DNA from: Ascaphus truei | Taxonomy: Eukaryota > Chordata > Amphibia > Anura > Ascaphidae | Length of the DNA: 64,000 bases | NCBI GenBank assembly: GCA_036426205.1 | Contig: WSYH01002423.1 | Location: 4,662-68,661 of the forward strand | Direction of reading: 5' to 3' | Shown: positions 23,571-33,904 of the stretch, piece after piece | How positions within the stretch are numbered: position 1 is the stretch's first letter | How the letters are laid out: each line of letters begins with the position of its first letter | Program-made: the position numbers and the translations under genes | The notes under the pieces: generated by a model | The model's database searches: none | Told to the model about the DNA's origin: nothing | The model's input: the letters and a program-made list of their open reading frames with translations, nothing else

Positions 23571-23990
23571 ATGGTTGTGGTGGAAGTGGGCACTAAGATT
23601 GTACCCTGCAATCACACTGCCCTTTGTTATCTGGGATTCATTCTTCCCACTTTCTATGTATCTGACACGTTACCCCAAGGGAAGCAGAGAAATCGAAAAG
23701 ATCTGACCAGGACCATTAGTCCAACCCGCATTGCAGCTGGGGTTTTTATACCTAGTTTAGGTGTTATGGATCTCTATTCTAAATTAAGTGATGTTATGGT
23801 AAATATTAATGATGCTCTTAATCAGACAAGTGATGCTATTATCCGTCTGACTAATGAACAAGAGCAGATCCGAACAGTATTATTACAGAATAGAATGGCT
23901 CTTGATTATCTGCTAGCCTCACAAGGAGGTGTTTGTAAACTTGTAGGACAGAAGTGCTGTGCCTATATTGAAGACGAGTCTGGCGGTTTT
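23571..23990 (+). pseudogene. Retroviral Env transmembrane subunit fragment
   Basis: An open frame shows the ectodomain of a gammaretrovirus-like Env: a heptad-rich stretch with QTSDAIIRLTNEQEQIRTVL, then LQNRMALDYLLA and a CX6CC motif (CKLVGQKCC), the hallmark of covalently linked SU-TM envelopes. Only about 30 residues of upstream Env-like sequence are seen and there is no signal peptide. The frame runs into transposon sequence at 23991, so the membrane anchor and tail are lost or displaced. Sequence after the transposon (31369-31420) is a possible continuation but this is weak. It is a relic. Confidence 0.8.
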
Positions 23991-24215
23991 GTATCGTTTT
24001 TGCCCGGAGTGTATTGCGTTATTTTCGCGCCCGTGATTTAAGCATTTTATTCCCGCTGTCTGCAATACTGCAATGCCGTGTAAAAACGCATGCGGGCGTT
24101 TGCGAGCTGTTGTCTTTGAAGTCTAATACCTTCGCGGTTCAACACAGTCTGTGCGTGCGCGCGCAGTAATAGTAAAATTGCAAATTTAATTTATTTTAAA
24201 GTACAGTACTGTACA

Positions 24216-24985
24216 TGCTCGGACACTGTTGGGGTGAAGTGAGGGGGTTCCTAACATCTGGGGGCACAATAAATTTTATTTCTAGGTGCCCTAGAACATA
24301 AGTTCCCACGCCAATTGGCCGTGAACTTGACCGAGGCCCTAAGTAGTTCCCACGCCAATTGCGCGAATATAATTTAAAATAATCAGTCCTGTGGGTCTGA
24401 GCGGGTTTAAATTCGCCTAGCCCTCATGCGGAAGGAACCTTGCCATAGTAGCAAAATGTCAGCCTTGCACGACCCCCGGAACCGGAGGTACCAAAAGACA
24501 GTTTAAAAGCACATTACCAAAGTGGCTTTTTTTCTGCCATGCAAGTCAATGGCAGAAACCTGAAATTTAACATTACCCTGACTCTGTTCTGTTGCCACGA
24601 GACGGTCGCAATTTGCCATGCAATCCTGCCGCAACTAGGACTACATGGTGACCGAATCTGAGCCCTCTAGGTTGAACAGAACCGGAGATATGGGTTCCAG
24701 GTTTCTGCTCATTCTGATTTAGCCGTTTCAAAGCAGTGCGGGTTTCTCCGCCATTACGCTCAATGGTAGGACCCTCCTCGCCGGCGTGACCCTTTCTCAC
24801 CGCCATTACTGCTCGGACCCTGTTGGGGTCAAGTGAGAGGGTTCCTAACATGTAGGGGCAAAATTAATTTTATCTCTAGGTGCCCTAGTACAGAAGTTCC
24901 CACGCCAATTGCGTGCTCATTGCTCTTTTTTTACAATGTTGCCGAGCTTGCGGCTTTGCGGTCAGGCAGTAAATAAACATTGCAG
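24216..24985 (+). repeat. Left long inverted repeat of the composite transposon
   Basis: It contains two direct copies of a block starting GCTCGGACMCTGTTGGGGT and running to CCCACGCCAATTG (24213-24318 and about 24805-24910). Three segments (about 24250-24378, 24593-24672 and 24866-24985) recur inverted at 29665-29995. The short open frame at 24573-24851 (minus) is within this repeat and is not a gene. Confidence 0.85.
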
Positions 24986-26115
24986 TGTAATTCAACATGT
25001 TCTTTAATTGGTGGAGTCAGTACAAAAACATTTATTTACAAATACTGTACAATGTTGAAACATTTAAAGTGCACAGCAATTCTAACCATCAACACACAAT
25101 AATTTGGGGGTTGTATTTAGGGGTTTATTCATCAAATTATTATAATGAACTGCCTTTTGAAATTACAGTGCTGTTAACTATTTCAGCCACACACCTCCAG
25201 AGTTTTTAATCCCCCCCTAGCCAAGCGTCAATCGGCTGAGTCACCCTAGCCTACCAACCCCCACTCTCCACTGGGTTGTTAATCTTCTGCATATTGCCAT
25301 TGTGTTCTTAATCCGCCCATAGCCGAGCTACAAAGACTCAGTACGCCTGCGTCTACAGTAATCACACCATCCCCCTCCCCCAACCCTTATCAGGAACCAA
25401 AAAATACAAATATAAAAATAATCAGGAATAATACATAATGCAGTCTTTATTAAGTTATTTTGGCAGATTGAAATTGGATAACCATTTGGAAAACATTTGG
25501 AAAACATGGGGAAACATGAGTAATGCACATTTATAAGAATATTATTTAATACTATATACAGTACTGTAATGTACTGTATAATATATATACTATTCCGTCT
25601 TTATCTTTTCCTCATTCTGTCTGCAGTACAGTAGTTCATTGAGAGAGGAGAGGTTTTGTGTACATCATTACTGCTGTTTATATACTGTACATTTTACTGT
25701 ACAGTACAAGCAGATTAGACTGGACGCAACAACCCAACCCCCTTTTTCCTGAAACGACAAGAAAACAAAAAATTAGTGCAATTACTGTACTGTACTGTAC
25801 TGTATGTGCATACTGTACTGTATTATGGCAGAACTACTGTAGGTGGCTGGTGCAGCTTTCTCTGGAAAGAAAAAAATGGAGCAGTTAGTACGCAGTTACT
25901 GTAGTACTGTCAAACTAGTCTACTGTATACTGTAACTACTGTATACTCTGACTACTGTTAAATTCTATGTACTGTACTGTAACCTGATGGCTGGTGCTGC
26001 TCTCTCTGTAAAGAATAAACTAACTACTGTAGTGTATACTCTTACTATCTGGAAAGAACAATTCTGTGCCATACTTACCTGTATCATACTGTACTTACAA
26101 TACTAAAGCACAGTA

Positions 26116-27799
26116 CTACTTTCCTGATGCTTGCCCATTACGCGCGATGACAATGGGCAACACAGTGGCAATATGGTCTATATATTTATTGCAGCGTTCC
26201 ACGGTGAGTACATCATTCCAAAAACTCATTATGCCTTTCAACAACTCATCCTTTTTGGAGGGTTTCGCCACTTTCCGGATATGGTCCTTCAGCTGATGCC
26301 AGACCATTTCGATCGGATTGAAGTCTGGCAATCTGTGATTGGAAAGAAAGGACAATTGGTTTAAGAGCTAAAAACAGTGGGGAACAAAAATGGGACATGG
26401 TCTACTGCACTTACTCCGCTGGCGTCTTCACCCAGTTGATGCCGCGCTCAAGGATATGCGCCGTTGACGCGGTGTGCTTGGGATCGTTCTCCTGGTAGAA
26501 GCGGTGACCATCGGGGAACTCGCGTGTGATGTATTGCACTATCTCGGGCACAATGTTGTCTTGGAAGAAAGCTTTATTCATGATTCCTATAGCAAGAAAA
26601 GAAAAGTGCTCAAAAAACTGCACAATAGTACTGTACAGTGCATACGGTAAGGCAACACTAGTCAAGTACAGTGCATTAGGCGACATTATATTTGATAAAT
26701 TTTACCTACAAAGATGACAATGCATCCCGGTCCATGCCTAGAGATGGCACCCCACACATGCAGCTTCACAGGGTGTTTTGGCCGCGGCTTCAAAGATATG
26801 CGGCCTTTTTTGTGGAATGCAAATCTTGCAAATCTCTCCAGCGACACAGTAGACTCATCTGTGAAGATGCAATCCTGGAAAGTCTCCCCACTTTCAATCC
26901 ATGCCTGGGCCTGGAGCACTCTTTTGATTTTGTTTGCGTCCCGTATCATGGGGTACGCTCTGTAATGACAAGGAAAAAAAAATTAGCGGCACAGTGCAGT
27001 ACAGTTTGCTAAACAACACTTTTAACTCCTGTACTGTCCAGTACTAACCTCACACATCCATATTTCCATCCAATGCTGCGTCTCATCTTCTTTATGCTGC
27101 TCTCGGATACAGTCAGATTCTGCTTTTCCTGCAGAGTGTTTTTAACCCTTAATGCACTCCTCTCATCATTCTCCTCACTTATTTTGTCCACCAGAAGAGT
27201 TGTCTCCCTACAATGTAAAGAAAATATATTGTTTTATTAATATGAAGCAATATAAAATGTATATACTGTAAATATAATGTTGTAATATTAAATAAATTGA
27301 AATATATATAAAATATAGACTGCTGTACTATAAATATAAATATACACAATAAATATACTGTTGTAATATAAATATAAATATACATCCTATATATACCGTT
27401 GTAAGATAAATTGAAATATACAAAAAATGTATACTGCTGTACTATAACTATAAATAGACAAACTATGTTGTAATATAAATCAACAGAAATAACAACAGTA
27501 TTACAATAGATACAGAACTGTACTGTAGATGTACTGTACTGTATGAACAGTACAGTACGTACAGTACAGTTTTCTATATTTTTTTTTGTTAAGTTTTATA
27601 ATTATACTTACGCGTTAGTAACCCTTGGTGCCTTTTTCCGGTCTCTGTTTTTTCCGTATGCATGATAGCACACGGTGTTTGATGGCACAATGGGGCCAGA
27701 AGTAGCTAACCAGCATTGGATAGCAGCAATTCGGTGTCCGCTCGTGTACATCTCCTTAATTCGCATGCTGAGATCCTTTGAAATCTTTTTAACAGGCAT
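26116..27799 (-). CDS. Tc1/mariner-family transposase, five exons, apparently intact
   Basis: Cut-and-paste transposase acting on the element's ends. Exons by GT/AG sites: 27799-27612, 27207-27049, 26959-26706, 26586-26415, 26332-26116. Donors are GTAAGT, GTTAGT, GTAAAA and GTAAGT; phases match across every junction, giving 329 codons with no stop. Residues about 1-110 hold helix-turn-helix-like DNA-binding segments ([31 protein letters not shown]). The DDE core has IFTDES (D150), [19 protein letters not shown] (D235) and DFNPIEMVW (E266). By this model 30 residues separate D235 and E266, fewer than the 34 of classical Tc1. The ATG is preceded by a CAG acceptor, so a 5' non-coding exon is possible. 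It is transcribed away from the BEN gene. Confidence 0.88.
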
Positions 27800-28052
27800 T
27801 GCTGCGAGTACAAAGAAATACAAACACAAGAATGTGTATTCGATGTTTAGTCGATGTGTATTCTATGTGCAATCAATACACAAAATGGATGGTGTATTTA
27901 TACGGTAATGACTCACATTAGAGTATGCCCACTTTCAACACCTGTACCTGGTCGCCATGCATAAAAGGTCACACACTTTGCATAGGCCACCACTCCATGA
28001 TCTTTATCTGAACTTGCCCTTGTCCAGATACTGCTTTGTGCCACCTGCTTCC
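27800..28052. promoter_or_regulatory. Divergent promoter between transposase and BEN gene
   Basis: About 250 bases separate the start codons of two head-to-head genes. A TATTTATA sequence lies near 27895. Several ATGs and short frames occur but the gap shows no separate gene. A bidirectional promoter is inferred from layout only. Confidence 0.5.
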
Positions 28053-29443
28053 ATGGAGCATCCCCGGTTCTATGGACGCAAGAACCCACTCACCTCTGCC
28101 GTGCCTGTCATGCTGAAAAAGCGAAAGGCGGTTGCCGTTTCCACGCCAAGGGCAAAGCGACAGGCTAAGGCCAATAAAGAAAACCTTCTGCTGACCCCAA
28201 AGGTTAAGGGTTTTCTTAGACGTAAGCCTCATTATGTGAAGAAGATATACGGCGATGTACTCTCGACACAAAACAATTGGCAGCCAACCCATCGAATCCG
28301 CAGACCACTTCCTCCCATATGCTTCGACGACTCTGCTGTAGCTGTCCCGGAAAACCTGTCTTCTCCACCCCCATCTTCTCCGGTTCCATCTGACGACGCT
28401 GCCGCCTCTGAAATCCACGGGTCACTGTCTCCTCTGCTCTTGGACGACTCTGCTTCTCGGCTGGAAATCCAAAGGTCACTTTCTCCATCCCTCTTCGACG
28501 AAGCTGCCGCTTCTCCTCTACCGGGTATCCACAGGTCACCTCCTCCACTCTCCATCGATGCCGCTTCTGTCCATGGAACCCCCATCTCATCCTACGTTGC
28601 ACCCATCTCCCCAGATGTCCAGACGCCATGCACAAGAAGCAGCTCGTTAGACCGGATGCTGAATGGGATAAGTGTGGATCTCCCCGGGAATTCTATTGTG
28701 CTGGCAAAGATAGATCTGCTTCTGGAGACAATGCTAAATGTGGAGCAACGGATGCTACAAATGGAACAATAGATGGATTGACGGATGGAGAAGATAGAGG
28801 CTGACATAGCGGGCATATATTATTTGCTCGGTGCTAATGCCCCTGTTTCCCCGCCGCCAGAGCAGGGGGCGACATGGATGTGATGAATGAGACCTTCGAC
28901 CTCCTTCCATCAGCAAGCGCACCCCCTCCACCAGAAGATGTAGTGTACATGTATGCCGTTGAGGAGGACATGACAACCCCGTCAAGACCACACCAGGAGA
29001 CAACACGGCGACCATGACCGGAGGAAAGCTTCCTCCCAGACAACCTACCATTGCCCGTCGCCTCAAGTACACCCACTCCCAAAAGACCTACACCCGCTCG
29101 CATCGAAACGGTGCCCGACATCACCCTGTGCGATCTGCCACCGGCGCTCAGGGAGAATTATAGGGTGAAGAGTGCTGGTGTACCCCACAAGTATGCCTTG
29201 ATCATTTTTCAGCACCATGTTCACTACTCGTTGTACTGCGTGTGGGTGTTCAAAGTGAACTACGATGGGAATCGCGCAAAAAAGGCCCTTCCTGTCAATT
29301 TATGGAAAAACATTGTGGAAGAAATGCGGCGCTTTTATCCAGTTACAGATCCTGTAATGAAAGGCGTTAGAGACTGCCTTAATGGCGTTTTGCGCCATGC
29401 AAGGAATCGGCCATGGACGGACAATGTGGAGGACTTTCAGTGA
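28053..29443 (+). pseudogene. Coiled-coil and BEN-domain protein, transposon-borne, decayed
   Basis: BEN domains bind DNA or mediate chromatin contacts in transcriptional repressors. From the ATG at 28053: a basic N-terminus (KKRKAVAV, TPRAKRQAKANKEN), then an acidic Ser/Pro repeat region with recurring 'IHGSLSP/IQRSLSP/IHRSPPP' units, then a coiled coil (LAKIDLLLETML, VEQRMLQMEQ) that continues past two in-frame stops at 28770 and 28779 as RMEKIEADIAGIYYLL. The frame shifts near 28870; after another stop at 29015 the C-terminal domain follows with NYDGNRAKKALPVNL, IVEEMRRFYP, VRDCLNGVLRHARNRPW, matching the BEN pattern. AATAAA signals lie near 29527 and 29552. A short intron ending at the CCGCCGCCAG near 28850 could remove some lesions; I could not find a convincing donor. 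Confidence 0.75.
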
Positions 29444-29664
29444 GACCATACTGTTGTGCTGAACTGTATTGTACTGTACATGTTTTGCCCTACTGTTACT
29501 TAAAATGCTTCAACATTGTATTTGTAAATAAATGTTTTTGAACTTACTGCACCAATAAAAGAACATGTTGATTTGTCTTACTGTACTGTACATTGTTTCC
29601 ATTTGCTCCTTTGATAGTACTGTATAACAAAATACAGTGTTTGTAGAATGTAGAGGCTTGCTGC

Positions 29665-29995
29665 ACTGTTTATTTACTGCCTGACCGTAAAGCCGCAAGC
29701 TCGGCAACATTGTAAAAAAAGAGCAATGAGCACGCAATTGGCGTGGGAACTAGGTCAATTGGCGTGGGAACTTCTGTTCTAGGGCACCTAGAGATAAAGG
29801 GCTCAGATTTGGTCACCATGTAGTCCTAGTTGCGGCAGGATTGCATGGCAAATTGCGACCCTCTCGTGGCAACAGGTTATTTTAAATTATATTCGTGCAA
29901 TTGGCGTGGGAACTACTTAGGGCCTCGGTCAAGTTCACGGCCAATTGGCGTGGGAACTTCTGTTCTAAGGCACCTAGAGATAAAATTATTTTTGC
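29665..29995 (-). repeat. Right long inverted repeat of the composite transposon
   Basis: It is the reverse complement of the left repeat with two internal stretches missing (equivalents of about 24379-24592 and 24673-24860). Shared blocks include 'gcaattggcgtgggaact', 'ggtcaccatgtagtcctagt' and 'gggcctcggtcaagttcac'. Confidence 0.85.
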
Positions 29996-30281
29996 CCATT
30001 GATGTTAGGCACTGTATACCACTGTACAGTATACTGTAGAAGACACATAATGAAACGATACTGAACATGTAGAATAAATGCATAGATTTATTTTTTCGGG
30101 TTTATTACACAGTATACTGTACGGCCGGAAAACATCAGCATACAGTACAATATTATCCATCGAAATCCCCCCATTAGCCGTTTTCTTATCTGAGGAAAAA
30201 CAAAAAGAAATGTTTTAATGTACAGTTATGGTCAGCCTCTAAAAAAGTACCCAGCCAGTCCCACCAAAATAATACAGCAAC

Positions 30282-30860
30282 TCACCATAGAATTTCCCAT
30301 TCAGCTGGCGCGGGCGCCGGTCCACTGCCAGTCCAGCTTTCTTGATCATCCACGTCGATAGTCTGCAGCGGGACTAGTCCACCTGTAGTCAGCAGGTGAG
30401 GCTGGAAATCGCTTAGGTACATGCAAGCTTCATCAAAACTGCACACGAAATCCGGCTCAGGCTCAGGGTTGTCACTGACAGTGGGACAGTCATTGGAAGC
30501 CGGTGCTGGTGCTGGTGCATTGCTTGGCAGCGACAGTCGCTTCTTAGTTGGTTTTAACACGACCCTTTGCCTTTTGCCGCCTCCATGATCATAGATACGA
30601 GAAAAATCCGGTGATACACACCAATACCCTCCAACAAATTGGGGCTCAATACGGTGAAAACAGGGATCACTACAAAACCTTTTCCTTACTGCACGCTTCC
30701 ACGTATGAGGAGTTGGCGAAAATTTGTAAAAGTCATAGTTTTCGATAAAATACTGATAAATTTTAGCAACTGTTGCCATCTTATCATCTGTTGCATTAAT
30801 CGCGGCACATATCAAATACGCGTAACTTCTGTTTTTGGAAAGCGGGCTGCACTTGAACAC
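30282..30860 (-). CDS. Forkhead-domain protein encoded in the transposon
   Basis: A winged-helix forkhead domain fills residues about 8-95: SYAYLICAAINAT (helix 1), MATVAKIYQYFIENYDFY (helix 2), HTWKRAVRKRFCSDPCFHRI (helix 3 region), GGYWCVSPDF (wing). The order and spacing match FOX proteins. The usual recognition motif WxNSIRHNLS is WKRAVRKRFCS here, so the Asn and His that read DNA are replaced by basic residues. A basic patch (KRQRVVLKPTKKR) and a Pro/Ala/Asp-rich tail follow. A donor (CTATG|GTGAGT) near 30286 and an acceptor near 30190 suggest a short last exon that creates a stop at once; AATAAA lies near 30105. No in-frame ATG is visible: an ATG at 30868 is one frame off and a stop precedes 30860, so a frameshift or an upstream exon is needed. 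Confidence 0.78.
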   Translation of the reverse strand: MFKCSPLSKNRSYAYLICAAINATDDKMATVAKIYQYFIENYDFYKFSPTPHTWKRAVRKRFCSDPCFHRIEPQFVGGYWCVSPDFSRIYDHGGGKRQRVVLKPTKKRLSLPSNAPAPAPASNDCPTVSDNPEPEPDFVCSFDEACMYLSDFQPHLLTTGGLVPLQTIDVDDQESWTGSGPAPAPAEWEILW

Positions 30861-31069
30861 TCATGGCGGGTGGGTCTCTGGAGAATACTGTAACTGAAAC
30901 TGGTCTTTGTCTTTCTTTAATATGTATGAAAAGCCTACTGTAAATTGATACATTTTTGCAACCTTCAGTCGCAAGGCCAAGGCCAAGGCCAAGTTACAAT
31001 AGCACACTGTGGTACAGTATCTTTTTTAAATGAAACACCTGCAAGCTGACACATTACTGATTCGGCGCA

Positions 31070-31291
31070 TTACAATTCATGAATTTCTGCCATCTGGCGG
31101 ACACACGAAGCATTGCAGCCTATTTAAATCCGAACCATTATCAATAAACCCATCAACCGTGCGTCAGCCGGGCATGACCCCTGGCTGGGAACGCAAAATG
31201 AACGCGGCATGCTCCAGGTGAACAGCGTGGCATTCCAGGAACAAGCCAGGTAAAAGCCTGTGATTTGTTAGAATAAAAGCTGCCGCAGCAG
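31070..31291 (-). repeat. Right terminal region of the composite transposon
   Basis: The reverse complement aligns along its length with the left halves of the 396-bp MITEs: CTGCTGCG terminus, 'acctggcttgttcctggaatg', 'gccaggggtcatgcccggct', 'ataggctgcaatgcttcg', 'agaaattcatgaattgtaat'. It holds no gene and is probably the transposase-binding end. Confidence 0.8.
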
Positions 31292-31293
31292 TA

Positions 31294-31430
31294 CTATCCT
31301 TTAGAAAGTGCAGCTCCTGAGATAGGACTCAATCACAATCCAAACAGCAAACGATGAAGAACAGCAGGTGCGCAAATTTCATCAGGACATTAAAGAAATT
31401 AAAACACAAAATAGTGCAACATTAATTTTT
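31294..31430 (+). other. Unassigned; possible Env continuation
   Basis: A plus-strand frame at about 31350-31420 contains a short charged stretch, QQVRKFHQDIKEIKTQN. It could be the Env region that followed the transposon insertion point, but the match is only by character and position. Confidence 0.25.
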
Positions 31431-33600
31431 TCAGAGAAATAGAATTCGTATTGTAGACTCTGCAAATTTTACAGTCACGTGTTTAACGTGATATTCAGGC
31501 AGTGTGGTTATTAGAAGTGACCAACTTTGATTGCATCCCGAGAGGTACTCCAAATCAACACAGGCAATGTTCCATAGGGGGGAGGGGAAATCCGCATATA
31601 CAAGGAGAAAAGCAAAAATAGTGTAATATTGCTTTCTTATTAAAAAACACAAAGTATTGCACTTACATAAGTGTCTTTGTGGTGAGCATTCAGACCACCC
31701 TGGGTCAATTGAACAGAAAGCACTCCAAACAGCAGCAGCTTCTGCTCCATGGCCGATACAGCATCCACTGGGCTGAATGATGCAGTCTCCGATATGAATG
31801 CCTCCAATAAAGTGTCCTTTAGTAGTGCATAACTTCACCCTACGCACGTTTCAACTTTACAGTCTTCCTCAGGGGCTAATTTAATGTCCTCCAGTGTCTC
31901 CCTCCCTTAAATAGCCCGCCGCCTTGATTCCCAATTGCGACGCCCTACTTGTGACGTCATTACATCCGACGTCACTATGACACGTCATCACGTGTTTGAT
32001 CGTATTAAGAATGTGTTTGCGCTATAGATACAGCAAATAATAGCGATTTAAACATATAACATGGTATTCCTATTAAGAGGATAAGCTTGTATATGCAGGT
32101 GTCTACCCCAATTAGCTATATTGACAGTGCTGTTTATCTCAATGGTGACACCTTGGGTATATCCGTATGATTGACACATGCAGAAACAAAATACCCTCAA
32201 CAATGTCATATACACAAAATTTGCAACATAATAACACTATATTCATTACAAATTGTCACAATTATGTCCTATATACAAAATTACACTCTAATAACAGATT
32301 AAGTTACATAGAGAATCTAGATAATTATACAAAAGTCATTTATATAAAATTAACCCTCTGCCATGCTTATGTCTGAAACTATGTTTGCATAGTAACTAAG
32401 CACATGCAGACCAGCACTGACAGAAAGGTACAAATAAATTTTTTTTATTTTTAATCAATATACAAATATTCAAGAACCTCATATTGCTAGTAAGGAATTT
32501 CTTGTAACGTGGATATCTAAAACATAAGAAGAAGATAATATAATTAAAACACAGATTAAAAGAAACAACTTATAAGAAGACATATTTCAAATTATAAAAA
32601 TGAGGGGTATTATAGACCAGAAATTAATAAAACCACATATCATTATATATTTGATAATATTAAACCAGAAAGGCATTTATGTCAAAATCGACATGTAGGC
32701 CTTCTGGTTTTAATGTCCTTAAATGATGTACTGTATCCAAAAACATTCTCTCTTGGATAATGTTAAAGTTCTATCTCCCCCCCTCCAGTGGGCAGACACT
32801 TGCTCTATACCCATATATTTTAAACCAGAGGGGTCAGAGCGGTGACATTTTTTAAAATGGAGAGATACATTGTGAGTTTCCAGACCAATACCTATATTGC
32901 GTACATGCTCTAAAATTCGGACCCTTAGGGGGCGAATTGTGCGACCCACATATTGATATCCACAGGGACAGAATAGAACATATACTACATAAGTGCTTAT
33001 ACAGTTTATGAAACTTTTGATTTTTAAAGTTTCTTTAGTAACGTTGAAAATAAACGTATCTGTTTTATTAACCCCAATCTTGCAGGCCTTACATTTATCA
33101 CACTTAAAGGAGCCTTTAGGTTTTTCAGGTAACCATGACTCACTTCCAGATTTTAACTCTTTCCTTAAGGCACTAGGTGCTAAGCTGTCCTTTAGGTTTC
33201 TCGCCTTCGTAAAAACTACTTGGGGATGTTCTGGCAGGTATTCTTTTAGAATTGAATCCTGCTTTAGAACATGCCAAAGTTTACGGATGATGTTTTGTAT
33301 TTGGCAAGATTTACTATTAAATTGGGTGATGAAAGGTATAAAGTTAACGTCTCATTTTTACCTTGGGAATTCCTAATAGACTGCTTCGATCTAGTGTTAT
33401 AGCTTTATTTTTGGCTTTCTCAATTGTAACTGGATTATAATTTTTTTCAAGAAATCTTTGTTCCAGTACTTTTGCTTGTTTTTGAAAAGTGTTAACCTGA
33501 GAACAATTTCTTCTAATATGTTGAAATTGTCTAAAGCGGACACTTTTAAGCCAGTTCTCATGATGACAGCTGGAATTAAGAATATAGCTATTACAGTCTA
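31431..33600 (-). pseudogene. Penelope-like element 1, endonuclease half and 3' region
   Basis: Penelope-like elements encode a reverse transcriptase joined to a GIY-YIG endonuclease. On the minus strand from 33600: HENWLKSVRFRQFQ and RFLEKNYNPVTIEKA (RT thumb/linker), FKCDKCKACKIG (Cys cluster), then the GIY-YIG domain YVLFCPCGYQYVGRTIRPLR with RILEHVRNIGIG and ECFWIQYI ending near 32690. Frameshifts are present. The 3' part (to about 31431) contains the 'cttcctcaggggc' and 'acgcacgtttcaac' motifs that recur near 61.1 kb. The N-terminal half lies at 42806-43455, beyond a 9.2-kb insertion. Confidence 0.88.
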
Positions 33601-33904
33601 TGGGGGCTATGCACTAAGCTCAATGGCTTTGCGTTCTGATTTTCCAAAAAAGCAGGTTCGTTAAAAAGTGAGGCCGGGGACGCGATTCACTAAGGCCTTG
33701 ATCCCATTTTTTAACGTACCTGCTCAAAATAGCTCAGAAACGCCACAGCGTACGTGTTGCTTTTTTCTCCCCTTCTAGTGTTCTTAACCTTTACGTACGC
33801 TAGCTGACAGAAAAAAAAGCCGCATGTAACATTCGCATGGAGATTCTCTATCTCCATGCAAGACTGTTACAGGTGATCGTACAATAAATAAATACATTTT
33901 AATA

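Larger units (their letters stand above)
23991..31291. mobile_element. Composite Tc1/mariner-like transposon with BEN and forkhead genes
   Basis: The right end (31070-31291) and left end (23991-24095) match, in the right order and orientation, the two halves of the MITEs at 37834-38229 and 51340-51736. The right terminus reads CTGCTGCGGCAGCTTTTATT inward from 31291 and is followed by TA at 31292-31293. The left copy lacks the outermost ~75 bases present in the relative at 2696-2870, so its left inverted repeat is gone. Inside are an intron-containing transposase (minus), a divergent BEN-domain gene (plus) and a forkhead gene (minus). Long inverted repeats (24216-24985 and 29665-29995) bracket the first two genes, so an inner element inserted in a forkhead-bearing outer one is an alternative reading. 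It interrupts, or joins, the Env relic. Confidence 0.75.

Noticed and set aside
24573..24851. 92-codon minus-strand frame
   Set aside because: It lies in the long inverted repeat of the composite transposon and has no family resemblance.
27969..28635. Two or three long minus-strand frames opposite the BEN gene
   Set aside because: They are antisense shadows of the Ser/Pro/Asp-rich coding strand.
31350..31420. Env continuation beyond the transposon
   Set aside because: Only a short charged stretch supports it; not enough to call a rejoined gene.
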